Positions 6,981-14,094 of a stretch of 17,320 bases of DNA are shown here, one piece after another. The position numbers and the translations under genes were made by a program. The notes under the pieces were generated by a model, which had not been told where the DNA came from, did no database searches, and saw only the letters and a program-made list of their open reading frames with translations. Where the stretch lies: NCBI GenBank assembly GCA_937871155.1, contig CALMXV010000469.1, forward strand, positions 1-17,320, written 5' to 3'. Position 1 is the stretch's first letter; every line of letters begins with the position of its first letter. This stretch comes from an uncultured Taibaiella sp. (GTDB lineage Bacteria; Bacteroidota; Bacteroidia; Chitinophagales; Chitinophagaceae).

Positions 6981-7010
6981 TGAGTTGTTGATGGCACCAC
7001 CAACAACTGA
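6981..7010. repeat. Imperfect palindrome beside the transposase remnant
   Basis: GTTGTTGaTGG (6984-6994) pairs with CCAcCAACAAC (6997-7007) apart from one A/C mismatch; the A6983/T7008 pair extends it. It has no T-tract on either side, so it does not look like a terminator. REP-associated transposases act on such short palindromes, so it may be a relic of their target. The stretch 7011-7092 holds only a 10-bp palindrome, TATGTACATA (7021-7030), that I can point to. Confidence 0.5.
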
Positions 7011-7092
7011 GCAAAAAATATATGTACATAATGTTTGTATTTTTTGATTGGTTACTAATGATTTGACGATTCTATTTTAGGTTGTAGTTGCG

Positions 7093-7100
7093 TATATTTG
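7093..7100 (+). promoter_or_regulatory. Putative -7 box upstream of the MepB-like gene
   Basis: TATATTTG matches TAnnTTTG exactly, but there is no TTG at the expected 19-nt spacing. If used, transcription would begin at about 7105, so the hairpin at 7104-7145 would form the 5' end of the mRNA. Confidence 0.3.
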
Positions 7101-7103
7101 GGA

Positions 7104-7145
7104 GTTAGCGGTCATTGTAGGACGACAACGAAACAGATGACTAAC
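7104..7145. repeat. Bulged inverted repeat (attC-like or 5'-leader hairpin)
   Basis: GTTA (7104-7107), bulge GCG, GTCAT (7111-7115) and TGT pair with ACA (7133-7135), bulge G, ATGAC (7137-7141) and TAAC (7142-7145): 12 bp in all, with unpaired bases on both arms and a 14-nt loop. The GTTA/TAAC ends and extrahelical bases recall integron attC sites, although it is short and the first arm (GTTAGCG) does not fit GTTRRRY. It lies 22 bp upstream of the MepB-like start. Confidence 0.45.
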
Positions 7146-7167
7146 GAACAAAATTTCAATTAAAAAT

Positions 7168-7557
7168 ATGATCACAGAAAGCACATTGACAATCATAAAT
7201 TCATTTCATGGCGACTTAAAAGTTGCGAAAGAATTGGTTTATGACAAATGTGGTTTTAACTTGACAGACCTAAAGCTGAATTCTGAAAGTGTAGAATATG
7301 GAGCTTGTTCATTCAGACTTAACGGAAAAACAATTCAACATCGTGTTTCTAAAATCACACCAACAAAAACGGGACAGTTTGTAACAATTTGGAAAAGAAA
7401 CCAAGAAGGAATTACGGAGCCGTTTGACATTTCAGATGACATTGATTTTATAGTTATCACATCAAAAAGTGGCGACAACTTTGGACAGTTTATTTTTCCT
7501 AAATCTGTTTTGGCGGACAAAGGAATGCTGAATTCAAGCACCAAGTGCAACAGTTGA
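7168..7557 (+). CDS. MepB-family protein, C-terminally truncated
   Basis: Residues 44-120 carry the MepB family signature: YGACSFRLNGK, HRVSKITPTKTGQFVTIWKR, EPFDISDDIDF and NFGQFIFPKSVLADKGM. MepB is the third gene of the staphylococcal mepRAB locus, and its biochemical role is not established. Family members run on for roughly 30-40 more residues, with a segment of the type GKR..RVYPPW and QA..TQ.WQ..YF. Here the protein leaves the family pattern after residue 120 and stops at 129 with an unrelated tail. The downstream DNA in other frames shows no recognisable continuation, so this looks like a 3' replacement or deletion rather than a simple frameshift. It may be a pseudogene. It sits in accessory-looking DNA between a transposase relic and an unrecognised ORF, which suggests horizontal acquisition. 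Confidence 0.75.
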   Translation: MITESTLTIINSFHGDLKVAKELVYDKCGFNLTDLKLNSESVEYGACSFRLNGKTIQHRVSKITPTKTGQFVTIWKRNQEGITEPFDISDDIDFIVITSKSGDNFGQFIFPKSVLADKGMLNSSTKCNS

Positions 7558-7560
7558 TTG

Positions 7561-7571
7561 ATGTAAAAATA
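7561..7571 (+). repeat. 11-bp direct repeat, copy 1
   Basis: ATGTAAAAATA, preceded by TTG, begins 3 nt after the MepB-like stop codon. The same 11 bases occur at 7925-7935, also 3 nt after a stop codon. Confidence 0.6.
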
Positions 7572-7582
7572 GTTTAACTGGC

Positions 7583-7630
7583 GATTTGTAATTAAGTTTT
7601 TTTCTGGGTCTGTAATTGAGTTTGTTTTGA
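7583..7630 (+). repeat. Imperfect 24-bp tandem repeat before the small ORF
   Basis: Two adjacent units (7583-7606 and 7607-7630) share the core TGTAATTrAGTTT and match at about 17 of 24 positions. The second unit ends directly at the ATG of the 96-residue ORF and includes an in-frame TGA just before it. The T-rich content lowers the weight of the similarity. Confidence 0.4.
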
Positions 7631-7921
7631 ATGGTTAGGATGTATTCATTGTTTAATAATCTTACTTCAGTGACAGGTCAGGTAATACCTTCAAATACTA
7701 CTTTCAATTTCGGCACTCTAATACAGTGTATATACCCCGACATTATGGATCATTTCTATTTTCAAGGTTGCCCGGCAAACGACCAATTTGTTGCACAACC
7801 TGGAAATTGTTTGGGGCTACCGGCAAATGACTTTATGCACTCTGCTGGATGTCATGATTGTGCTGCAGGCACCATAGGTACAATCAACTATCTGGGTGGC
7901 GACGACTGGGAGGTTAATTAG
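7631..7921 (+). CDS. Hypothetical small Cys-containing protein, possibly a fragment
   Basis: A 96-residue ORF that I do not recognise. It has five cysteines (QCIYP, QGCPAN, GNCLGL and AGCHDC), a duplicated short motif (CPAND and LPAND) and a Gly-rich C-terminus. No signal peptide or membrane helix is visible. The N-terminal VTGQVIPSNTTFNFGTL reads like the interior of a larger protein, and a stop codon lies directly before the ATG, so it may be the tail of a decayed gene. An alternative ATG lies at 7640. It is followed after 3 nt by the second copy of the 11-bp repeat. Coding status is uncertain: the frame is open and the composition protein-like, but nothing else supports it. Confidence 0.5.
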   Translation: MVRMYSLFNNLTSVTGQVIPSNTTFNFGTLIQCIYPDIMDHFYFQGCPANDQFVAQPGNCLGLPANDFMHSAGCHDCAAGTIGTINYLGGDDWEVN

Positions 7922-7924
7922 TTA

Positions 7925-7935
7925 ATGTAAAAATA
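7925..7935 (+). repeat. 11-bp direct repeat, copy 2
   Basis: ATGTAAAAATA identical to 7561-7571, preceded by TTA and 3 nt after the stop codon of the small ORF. The pair brackets the tandem repeat and small ORF. Confidence 0.6.
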
Positions 7936-8004
7936 TACTAATAACCGTTAGTCTGAGCGCCTTTGTGTGTTTTGTTCACTCGTTATAAATAACTTTCCAA
8001 CTAT

Positions 8005-9978
8005 ATGAAATTTCTATTACAATGTTTTCTAGCAGGTACAGCCTTGTTGTTTCAAACTATGTTCGCAAATGCACAGGCAACCACACCCGATTGGGCAAGG
8101 CATTTATATAGTACAAATGGTTTAGCTACTTTATCTGCCGAAAGCTTAGGTACAGACCGATATGGCAACGTTTATATGCTAATTCTTTCAGAAGGAAAGG
8201 CCTTTGCCGGAGGGCAATCCACAGTGGACTCAACCACATCTTCCCTTATTACAAGTTGGGATTGCAACGGAAATCTCCGGAGGATGAAACCCTTCGGTAG
8301 AAGTAAAACCAATAGTAGTAGTAGTACCTTTGCTTGGGAAATGGAAACCGATAGTTTTGGAAATTCCTATATACTTGGAGTTGTACGTACTATGCAGTCA
8401 TCCACCATGGCATACTGGGGTACTGACACTTCCTTGAATATTCCCGCGAATAAATACGTGAACTTCCTGATAAAATACGACAGCTTAGGGCAATTTCAGT
8501 GGCTCAGAACACCTATGTACGGCGATAGTATCCTTCGTCAATCGAGTTTTTCGGTCAGCCCATCGGGAGATATTTACTGGATGCCCTTGCTGGTTCCCGG
8601 TGTGTATGGTGGTGGCGCATTTACCATATCAAACCGTGGATATTATGTCGTGCATTACAATGCTGCAGGTACATTTCAGTCTGTTACTCCGCTTGCCATC
8701 ACCCCTTCTGTATCGAGTTCAAGTACCATGGTAAATTGGAAATATGACCCTGCAACCCACCGATTTTATGGTTGGTTAGGCTATTCAAAAATGTATGGCA
8801 GCCTAACCATAGGCACTACTACAGTAGCCTGGGCAGCAGATTCGGTTTCGCCTCTTCCGGTTTTAGCAGCCTTTAATCGACAGGGGCAAAACCTGTGGGT
8901 GAGACAAGGAAACCCTATTGTATCTAAGCGGAGCTATATAAGTAAAATTGACTTTGGTAGTGATGGCAACATATATCTGGGCGGACAAAGTCTGCCTGGT
9001 AGTGTGTTTTGTGGTGATACGGCTAAAAATACCGGAGGCCCTTCAAACTATATAAATGCTTACATTATGGCATTAGATACCAATGCCAACCTCCTTTGGT
9101 CTAAACATCCCGTAAGTACAAATGCCTCAAGCATTACTGAAATTAAACAACGAAATAATATTATCGTTGCTATTGGTCAAAACTGGGATACCCTGCACTG
9201 GGACGGCTTTAACTTAGTGCGCGTTAACCCATGTCCTTTTATAGGATTTATGCTACGGGCTGATGCTGCAAATGGAGCTGCTCAACAGCTTGTAGGCTTC
9301 AGTTCTACTTGGCAAAGTATTCCTGAAGACTGTATGATAGACAAAAATCTGAATGCGTATGTACGAGCAGAATTTTTGGGTACTATGATTTTAGATAATG
9401 ATACTTTTACTTGTTACCCCAATATTAATACTCACAACAACATCCTGAAAAAATACAGAAATGTGCCATGTGGATGCAATCTCTTGCAACCGGCATTTAG
9501 TACTAGTAATACATCTTCCTCCTCTTTTCAGTTTACCTACACGGGGCAGTCTCCTTATACCTCCATCTCTTGGGACTTTGGAGATAGCAGCCCCACCAAA
9601 AATACTTCTGTGGCTGCACATGCCTATACCGCACCGGGTACTTATCTGGTTTGTGTTACCGTTACCAACAGTTGCGGCAGCAATACTACCTGTAGCTATG
9701 TGACTATAACAGAGCTTTCCCATATTGGCGATGCAGGTAGTGTATTTAGCATGGTGAAGGTATATCCCAATCCAGCAAGAGATAAGATAATAATAAGCGA
9801 TTTACCAGAGGACAGTAGAGTAGAAGTATGTGATATCTTCGGAAGAAGACTGAAAAAACTGCAAACTGAAAAGGGTGAATTCCAAATACCGGTAGAAGAA
9901 CTAAGCGCAGGTATGTATCTGTTGCGTTTTACCAGTAAAGATGGTGTATCAGGCAGCCGAGTGTTTGTGAAGGAGTAA
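8005..9978 (+). CDS. Secreted PKD-domain protein with T9SS sorting domain
   Basis: The signal peptide is residues 1-24 (MKFLLQCFLAG...FANAQ). Residues about 40-480 contain a recurring D..GN.Y pattern (DRYGNVYML 51-59, DSFGNSYIL 116-124, SPSGDIYWM 185-193, GSDGNIYLGG 318-327, DKNLNAYVR 446-454), which suggests beta-propeller-like blades of the SBBP/NHL kind. A PKD domain follows (about 493-568) with the hallmark WDFGDSSP at 523-530 and HAYTAPGTY. The C-terminal T9SS domain (about 583-657) shows VYPNPARDK, VEVCDIFGRRL and LSAGMYLLRF, ending FVKE. The protein should be exported by Sec and then by T9SS to the cell surface. No enzymatic motif is visible, so binding or adhesion is likelier. It is a single-gene unit that converges on the M16 gene. 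The upstream TAACTTTC is only a weak -7 candidate. Confidence 0.92.
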   Translation: MKFLLQCFLAGTALLFQTMFANAQATTPDWARHLYSTNGLATLSAESLGTDRYGNVYMLILSEGKAFAGGQSTVDSTTSSLITSWDCNGNLRRMKPFGRSKTNSSSSTFAWEMETDSFGNSYILGVVRTMQSSTMAYWGTDTSLNIPANKYVNFLIKYDSLGQFQWLRTPMYGDSILRQSSFSVSPSGDIYWMPLLVPGVYGGGAFTISNRGYYVVHYNAAGTFQSVTPLAITPSVSSSSTMVNWKYDPATHRFYGWLGYSKMYGSLTIGTTTVAWAADSVSPLPVLAAFNRQGQNLWVRQGNPIVSKRSYISKIDFGSDGNIYLGGQSLPGSVFCGDTAKNTGGPSNYINAYIMALDTNANLLWSKHPVSTNASSITEIKQRNNIIVAIGQNWDTLHWDGFNLVRVNPCPFIGFMLRADAANGAAQQLVGFSSTWQSIPEDCMIDKNLNAYVRAEFLGTMILDNDTFTCYPNINTHNNILKKYRNVPCGCNLLQPAFSTSNTSSSSFQFTYTGQSPYTSISWDFGDSSPTKNTSVAAHAYTAPGTYLVCVTVTNSCGSNTTCSYVTITELSHIGDAGSVFSMVKVYPNPARDKIIISDLPEDSRVEVCDIFGRRLKKLQTEKGEFQIPVEELSAGMYLLRFTSKDGVSGSRVFVKE

Positions 9979-10020
9979 GGGCAATTGGTAGGAGCCAATA
10001 ACATTTCGTATTAGCATCAT

Positions 10021-10057
10021 ACAAAACGACCGGAACATTCTGCTTCGGTCGTTTTGT
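10021..10057. terminator. Bidirectional terminator between convergent genes
   Basis: ACAAAACGACCG, a 13-nt loop, then CGGTCGTTTTGT: a perfect 12-bp stem in which the A/T-rich outer part supplies U-rich ends on both strands. It lies between the stop of the PKD/T9SS gene (9978) and that of the M16 gene (10122) and probably serves both. Confidence 0.8.
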
Positions 10058-10121
10058 ATTGTTGCCTTATTTTATGTCAATGCCTATTGTATTAATACGT
10101 TGTTGGGTAATGATGTTTAAT

Positions 10122-11363
10122 TCAGCTAACGCTTTTCTTGTAGTATAATGTATTGCTATTGTTTTGATGAAAGATACTATTAACAACTGCCTGAAGTGTA
10201 TCAGCAGTTACAGCATTGTATCGATCCCATTCCGAGTTCATGAGTTGGGCATCGCCCAACAATTCATAAAAAGCCAAATTATTAGCTCTGGAGAGTAAAC
10301 TCATGTCTTCAAACACAATCATGGCTTCAATTTTATTTTTAGCTTTTTCTAATTCTTCTTGTTGCACACCTTTTTCTACCAATAATTTTAGTTGTACTTC
10401 TATGGCTTCGTTTGCTTCATCTAATGTTTTTCCTTCTACTAATTTTCCTTCTATTACAAGCAAGCCTGGGTCTAGGCTTCCGGTATGATAACAATTGATA
10501 TTACTAAATAATTTCTGGTCTTTTACTAAAGCAAGGTGAAGTCGAGACGCTAATCCATTACCCATGATTTCAGTTATTAAATCCGTAGCGTAATAATCCG
10601 GATGTAGCCTACCTTGAATATGCCATGCTTTATAGATTGCATTTAGAGGTACATCAGCAGTGATAGTTTCAAATCTTGCTTCCTTTTGTACCGGCTCTTG
10701 TGGCAAGTTCCTTTTATATGCCTCTCCTGTTTCAATATCTCCAAACCATTTTTCGGACAACATCTTTACTTGTTCTAGTGTTACTTTACCTGCTACACAT
10801 AGTATGGCTTGATTAGGTCGGTAATGTTTAAAAAAGAAATGCTTTACATCTTCTAATTGTGCTTCCTCAATATGCTTTAGCTCTTTTCCTATCGTCATCC
10901 ATTGATATGGATGTACTTTATAGGCAAGTTGGCGAAGGTGTTTCCAAGCATCGCCATAAGGCTTGTTGATGTAATGTTCTTTAAACTCTTCACAAACTAC
11001 CTTACGCTGTACTTCTAAGCTATTAGGGCTAAAGGCAAGGCTTTTCATCCGATCACTTTCCAACCAAAAAGCTGTTTCTATATTTTCTAAAGGAAGTTGG
11101 ATATAGTAGTTGGTGATATCATTGGTGGTATAGGCATTATTCTCTCCTCCAGCCATTTGAAGCGGTTCATCATACATAGGAATATTTATAGAACCACCAA
11201 ACATGAGATGTTCAAAAAGGTGAGCAAAACCGGTTCTATTAATATCTTCATCACGGGCACCTACATTATACAGCACATTCACTGCTACCATAGGGGTATT
11301 TTCATCGGTATGAACTAATACCGTCAATCCGTTAGCTAAAGTGAATTTTTCAAATTGAATCAT
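10122..11363 (-). CDS. M16-family zinc metallopeptidase (pitrilysin/processing-peptidase-like)
   Basis: The inverted zinc motif HxxEH is present as HLFEH (H48, E51, H52), with the third ligand probably E126 in VVCEEFKEH. The N-terminus (FEKFTLANGLTVLVHTDENTPMVAVNVLY..GARDE) is typical of M16 subunits. The C-terminal half (about 160-400) matches the second M16 domain, with NQAILCVAGKV and ITEIMGNGLASRL. At 413 residues it is a one-repeat M16B-type protein that would work as a homo- or heterodimer. No partner subunit lacking HxxEH is adjacent. No signal peptide is visible at the chosen start, so it is probably cytoplasmic. It is 69 bp downstream of pdxA on the same strand and could be co-transcribed with it. 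Substrate unknown. Confidence 0.92.
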   Translation of the reverse strand: MIQFEKFTLANGLTVLVHTDENTPMVAVNVLYNVGARDEDINRTGFAHLFEHLMFGGSINIPMYDEPLQMAGGENNAYTTNDITNYYIQLPLENIETAFWLESDRMKSLAFSPNSLEVQRKVVCEEFKEHYINKPYGDAWKHLRQLAYKVHPYQWMTIGKELKHIEEAQLEDVKHFFFKHYRPNQAILCVAGKVTLEQVKMLSEKWFGDIETGEAYKRNLPQEPVQKEARFETITADVPLNAIYKAWHIQGRLHPDYYATDLITEIMGNGLASRLHLALVKDQKLFSNINCYHTGSLDPGLLVIEGKLVEGKTLDEANEAIEVQLKLLVEKGVQQEELEKAKNKIEAMIVFEDMSLLSRANNLAFYELLGDAQLMNSEWDRYNAVTADTLQAVVNSIFHQNNSNTLYYKKSVS

Positions 11364-11432
11364 GATATTTAATTATGTGCAATGCCCTCAACTTAATTGA
11401 AGCATTTAAATGGGAAAACTATATGTTAAGAC

Positions 11433-12509
11433 CTATAAAGATTTATCTGAAGTGGCTGTCAGGTTCTCTTTTTCTATTTTACCTTTTCTGAGTGGATTGG
11501 CGGTGTTTTCTAAGTATTGATTGCGTTGGCGAAGCAAATCAATCGCTTGGAAAATAGCTTCTCTAAAGGAGCTTTCATCTGCTCTGTTTTTTCCGGCTAT
11601 ATCAAAGGCTGTACCATGGTCTGGCGAGGTGCGAATAACCGAAAGCCCTGCAGTAAAATTAACCCCTTCCCCTTGAGCTAAGGTTTTAAAAGGTATCAAC
11701 CCTTGATCATGATACATGGCTAGCACCCCATCAAAATGTTTATAATGCCCACGACTGAAAAATGCATCAGCACTATAAGGTCCGTACACGAGCATTCCTT
11801 GCTGTTGAAAACTATCCACCAAAGGGCGAATGATTTGATTTTCTTCATCCCCTATATTACCATCATCACCAGAGTGAGGGTTGAGTCCTAAGATTGCAAT
11901 TTTGGGTTTGTCGATACCAAAGTCTTTGATGAGTGTTTCTTTCATGAGCAGCACTTTAGAAGCTATACGCTCTTTAGTAATGTAGTTTGCTATTTTAGAA
12001 ACGGGTACATGTTCCGTAACCAATCCTACACGAAGCTCCTGGCTATACAACAACATCAACACATCTTTAGCACCAAATTTTTCTTGTAGAAACGGCGTGT
12101 GACCTGTATAAGGGAAATCACTTACTTGAGTATTACTTTTATGGATGGGGGCTGTAACTAAAGCATCTATTTGCCCGTCTTTAAGGCATTGTGCGGCTAC
12201 CTGCAAGGAGCGGATAGCATATTTGCCTCCACTTTCTGTAAGGGCACCAGGTTGAATAGGCACTTCCTCATTCCAACAATTAAAGATATTAGTTTGTTTA
12301 GGATTGAGGCTAGTAAAATCCTTGGTACTAGTGAAATTGAAGGAGGCTTCTTCTACCACACGTCGATAATAATTGATTACTTTATTGGATGCAAATATTA
12401 CCGGCGTACACAAATCCAACATTCTATTGTCTGCAAAAGTTTTAATAATTATTTCAGGCCCTATCCCGTTGATGTCTCCGATACTAATGCCTATTATTGG
12501 TTTTTCCAT
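11433..12509 (-). CDS. pdxA: 4-hydroxythreonine-4-phosphate dehydrogenase
   Basis: NAD-dependent oxidation of 4-phosphohydroxy-L-threonine in the DXP-dependent route to pyridoxal 5'-phosphate; cytoplasmic. The family motifs are all present: GISIGDINGIGPEI (7-20), TAPIHK (119-124), TGHTPFLQ with H137, EHVP (H167), LNPHSGD (H211), MYHDQGLIPFK (H267) and TSPDHGTAFDIAGK (295-307). The metal-binding His residues (167, 211, 267) are conserved. Length is 358 residues, with a charged tail after about residue 338 (PLRKGKIEKEN...) that enterobacterial PdxA lacks. It is 97 bp downstream of the aminopeptidase gene on the same strand; no strong promoter match was found between them. Confidence 0.97.
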   Translation of the reverse strand: MEKPIIGISIGDINGIGPEIIIKTFADNRMLDLCTPVIFASNKVINYYRRVVEEASFNFTSTKDFTSLNPKQTNIFNCWNEEVPIQPGALTESGGKYAIRSLQVAAQCLKDGQIDALVTAPIHKSNTQVSDFPYTGHTPFLQEKFGAKDVLMLLYSQELRVGLVTEHVPVSKIANYITKERIASKVLLMKETLIKDFGIDKPKIAILGLNPHSGDDGNIGDEENQIIRPLVDSFQQQGMLVYGPYSADAFFSRGHYKHFDGVLAMYHDQGLIPFKTLAQGEGVNFTAGLSVIRTSPDHGTAFDIAGKNRADESSFREAIFQAIDLLRQRNQYLENTANPLRKGKIEKENLTATSDKSL

Positions 12510-12606
12510 AGTTCTATATAGCTATTGACTGCAAATGATTTCTTTCAGAATTACTAAAAGTAAAATTGGTTGCAAAGTTCCTAACAAAATTTCAATGAAT
12601 GGAGAT

Positions 12607-14043
12607 TTAATTCTTCTTGTAGTTTTTAAGAAAATCTAACAACATCCGAATGCCATAACCTGTACCACCTGAAGGGATATATCCTTTCTTGCTAAGTCCA
12701 AAAGAAACACCGGCAATATCAAAATGCATCCAAGGATAATCAGTAAAATGTTCTAAGAATTTACCGGCAGTGATAGCGCCACCACTTGGTCCACCTACGT
12801 TTTTCAAATCAGCAAAATCAGATTTTATCATCTCCCCGTATTCATCCCATAATGGGTATTCTACTAATCGTTCGTATTGGTTGAAGCCACATTGTTTGAA
12901 GGTGTCTTTGGTAACCTCATCCGCAGTACCCATACATACAATACCCACATCTCCTACAGCTACAGAAGCGGCTCCGGTTAGGGTTGCAAAGTCCACTACC
13001 AATTCTGGTTGGTATCGTTTTGCCCAATGTAGGGCATCTGCTAATACCAGTCTTCCTTCAGCATCTGTATTTAAAACCTCTACGGAAGTACCACTATACA
13101 TTGTAATAATATCGCCGGGTACATAAGCGTTTTCACCAGGGCGGTTGTCAGTAGCCGGTACAAGAGCTATAACATGAAGCGGTAATTTCATCTTGCTTAA
13201 AGCATACATGCTGCAGGTAACTACAGCAGCGCCACTCATGTCACTTTTCATTCTATCCATAGAGGCAGGAGTGGGTTTTAAAGAAAGTCCTCCGGTGTCA
13301 TATACAATGCCCTTACCTACAAGTACTATTGGCTTTTTATTGATAGGTTTTGCAGGCTTATATTCCATTATGGTAAAAGTGGGCGGTTGTTGGCTACCAC
13401 GATTAACGGCTAAGATGCCCCCCATTTTTTCTTTAGTGATTTGAGCCTTGTTGAGTACCGTTGTTTTAAAACCACTTTTTTTACCTAAAGCGCTTATTTC
13501 TTTTGAGAGCTGTTCTGCTGATAGATAATTCAGGGGTTCATTTACTAAAGTCCGAGCATAATAGATGGCTTCAATAGTAGTTGTAAGCTGTGATAGTTGT
13601 AGGTTCGTTATTGATTTTTTATCGAAAGCAATAGTCTGTAAGCTTGAACGTTTCTTTTCTGCATCGCTTCTATATTTTAAGAATTGATAGTTGCTTAAGG
13701 CCATTCCTTCAGCTATTAAATAAGCAGCATCCGTAGTAGCAGAGAGGCTTTGTATCGTTACTTGTTCTATTTTATTTGCGGCGGCTATTGCTTGTATTTC
13801 CGCACCTGTTTTGCGAAGTGCTTCAGCAGATAGCCAAGGCTGCTTTTCAAATTTCAAACAATAGACAAACGTATATCCATCATATTGATTAAGCGAAACG
13901 AAATACTGTTCTTTTTTAAATTTTGATTGACAATAGGCTTTTTCTTGTGCGGAAAGAGACGGTAGTGTATCTAAAGCATCGAATGTATCGATTATAAAAA
14001 GGTTGTTTTTGGTGGAAGGTTTTTGAATGATTTTAAACTGCAT
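12607..14043 (-). CDS. Leucyl aminopeptidase (M17 family)
   Basis: Two-metal exopeptidase that removes N-terminal residues from peptides; cytoplasmic and normally hexameric. Numbered from the ATG at 14043, the metal site is K244 (VGKG), D249 (YDTGG), D268 (KSDMSG), D327 and E329 (NTDAEGR), with catalytic R331. This matches the spacing in E. coli PepA. The N-terminal domain (1 to about 160) is divergent, as usual in the family. An in-frame ATG at 14139 would add 32 residues but would overlap rsmA, which diverges; MQFKIIQKPS at 14043 gives a normal N-terminus and 478 residues, so I chose it. The frame is open across the whole gene with no visible defect. The 51-bp gap to rsmA must hold both promoters. 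Confidence 0.94.
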   Translation of the reverse strand: MQFKIIQKPSTKNNLFIIDTFDALDTLPSLSAQEKAYCQSKFKKEQYFVSLNQYDGYTFVYCLKFEKQPWLSAEALRKTGAEIQAIAAANKIEQVTIQSLSATTDAAYLIAEGMALSNYQFLKYRSDAEKKRSSLQTIAFDKKSITNLQLSQLTTTIEAIYYARTLVNEPLNYLSAEQLSKEISALGKKSGFKTTVLNKAQITKEKMGGILAVNRGSQQPPTFTIMEYKPAKPINKKPIVLVGKGIVYDTGGLSLKPTPASMDRMKSDMSGAAVVTCSMYALSKMKLPLHVIALVPATDNRPGENAYVPGDIITMYSGTSVEVLNTDAEGRLVLADALHWAKRYQPELVVDFATLTGAASVAVGDVGIVCMGTADEVTKDTFKQCGFNQYERLVEYPLWDEYGEMIKSDFADLKNVGGPSGGAITAGKFLEHFTDYPWMHFDIAGVSFGLSKKGYIPSGGTGYGIRMLLDFLKNYKKN

Positions 14044-14058
14044 ATAGAAAGAAGTTTT

Positions 14059-14089
14059 TTGGAAATTGTTACTTGATGATTGACTTTTG
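14059..14089 (+). promoter_or_regulatory. Putative rsmA promoter
   Basis: TTG at 14059-14061 and GACTTTTG at 14082-14089 (one mismatch to TAnnTTTG) with a 20-nt spacer. The box ends 5 nt before the ATG at 14095, so the transcript would be nearly leaderless. Confidence 0.4.
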
Positions 14090-14094
14090 TATTG

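Noticed and set aside
6728..7006. 92-residue minus-strand ORF as a gene
   Set aside because: It is in the wrong frame relative to the transposase-like segments, has a random-looking composition, and is better explained by the decayed transposase.
6496..8004. tRNA-Phe as attachment site of a complete integrative element
   Set aside because: I saw no second copy of the tRNA 3' end and no integrase gene in the downstream region; only remnants are present.
9391..9723. Antisense and overlapping ORFs inside the T9SS gene (also inside kinase, FHA-protease, M16, pdxA and aminopeptidase genes)
   Set aside because: They lie wholly within well-supported coding genes, lack family motifs and look like shadow frames.
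14080..14094. TTG start for rsmA
   Set aside because: It adds five residues before an ATG that already gives the usual RsmA N-terminus, and it lies within the probable promoter.
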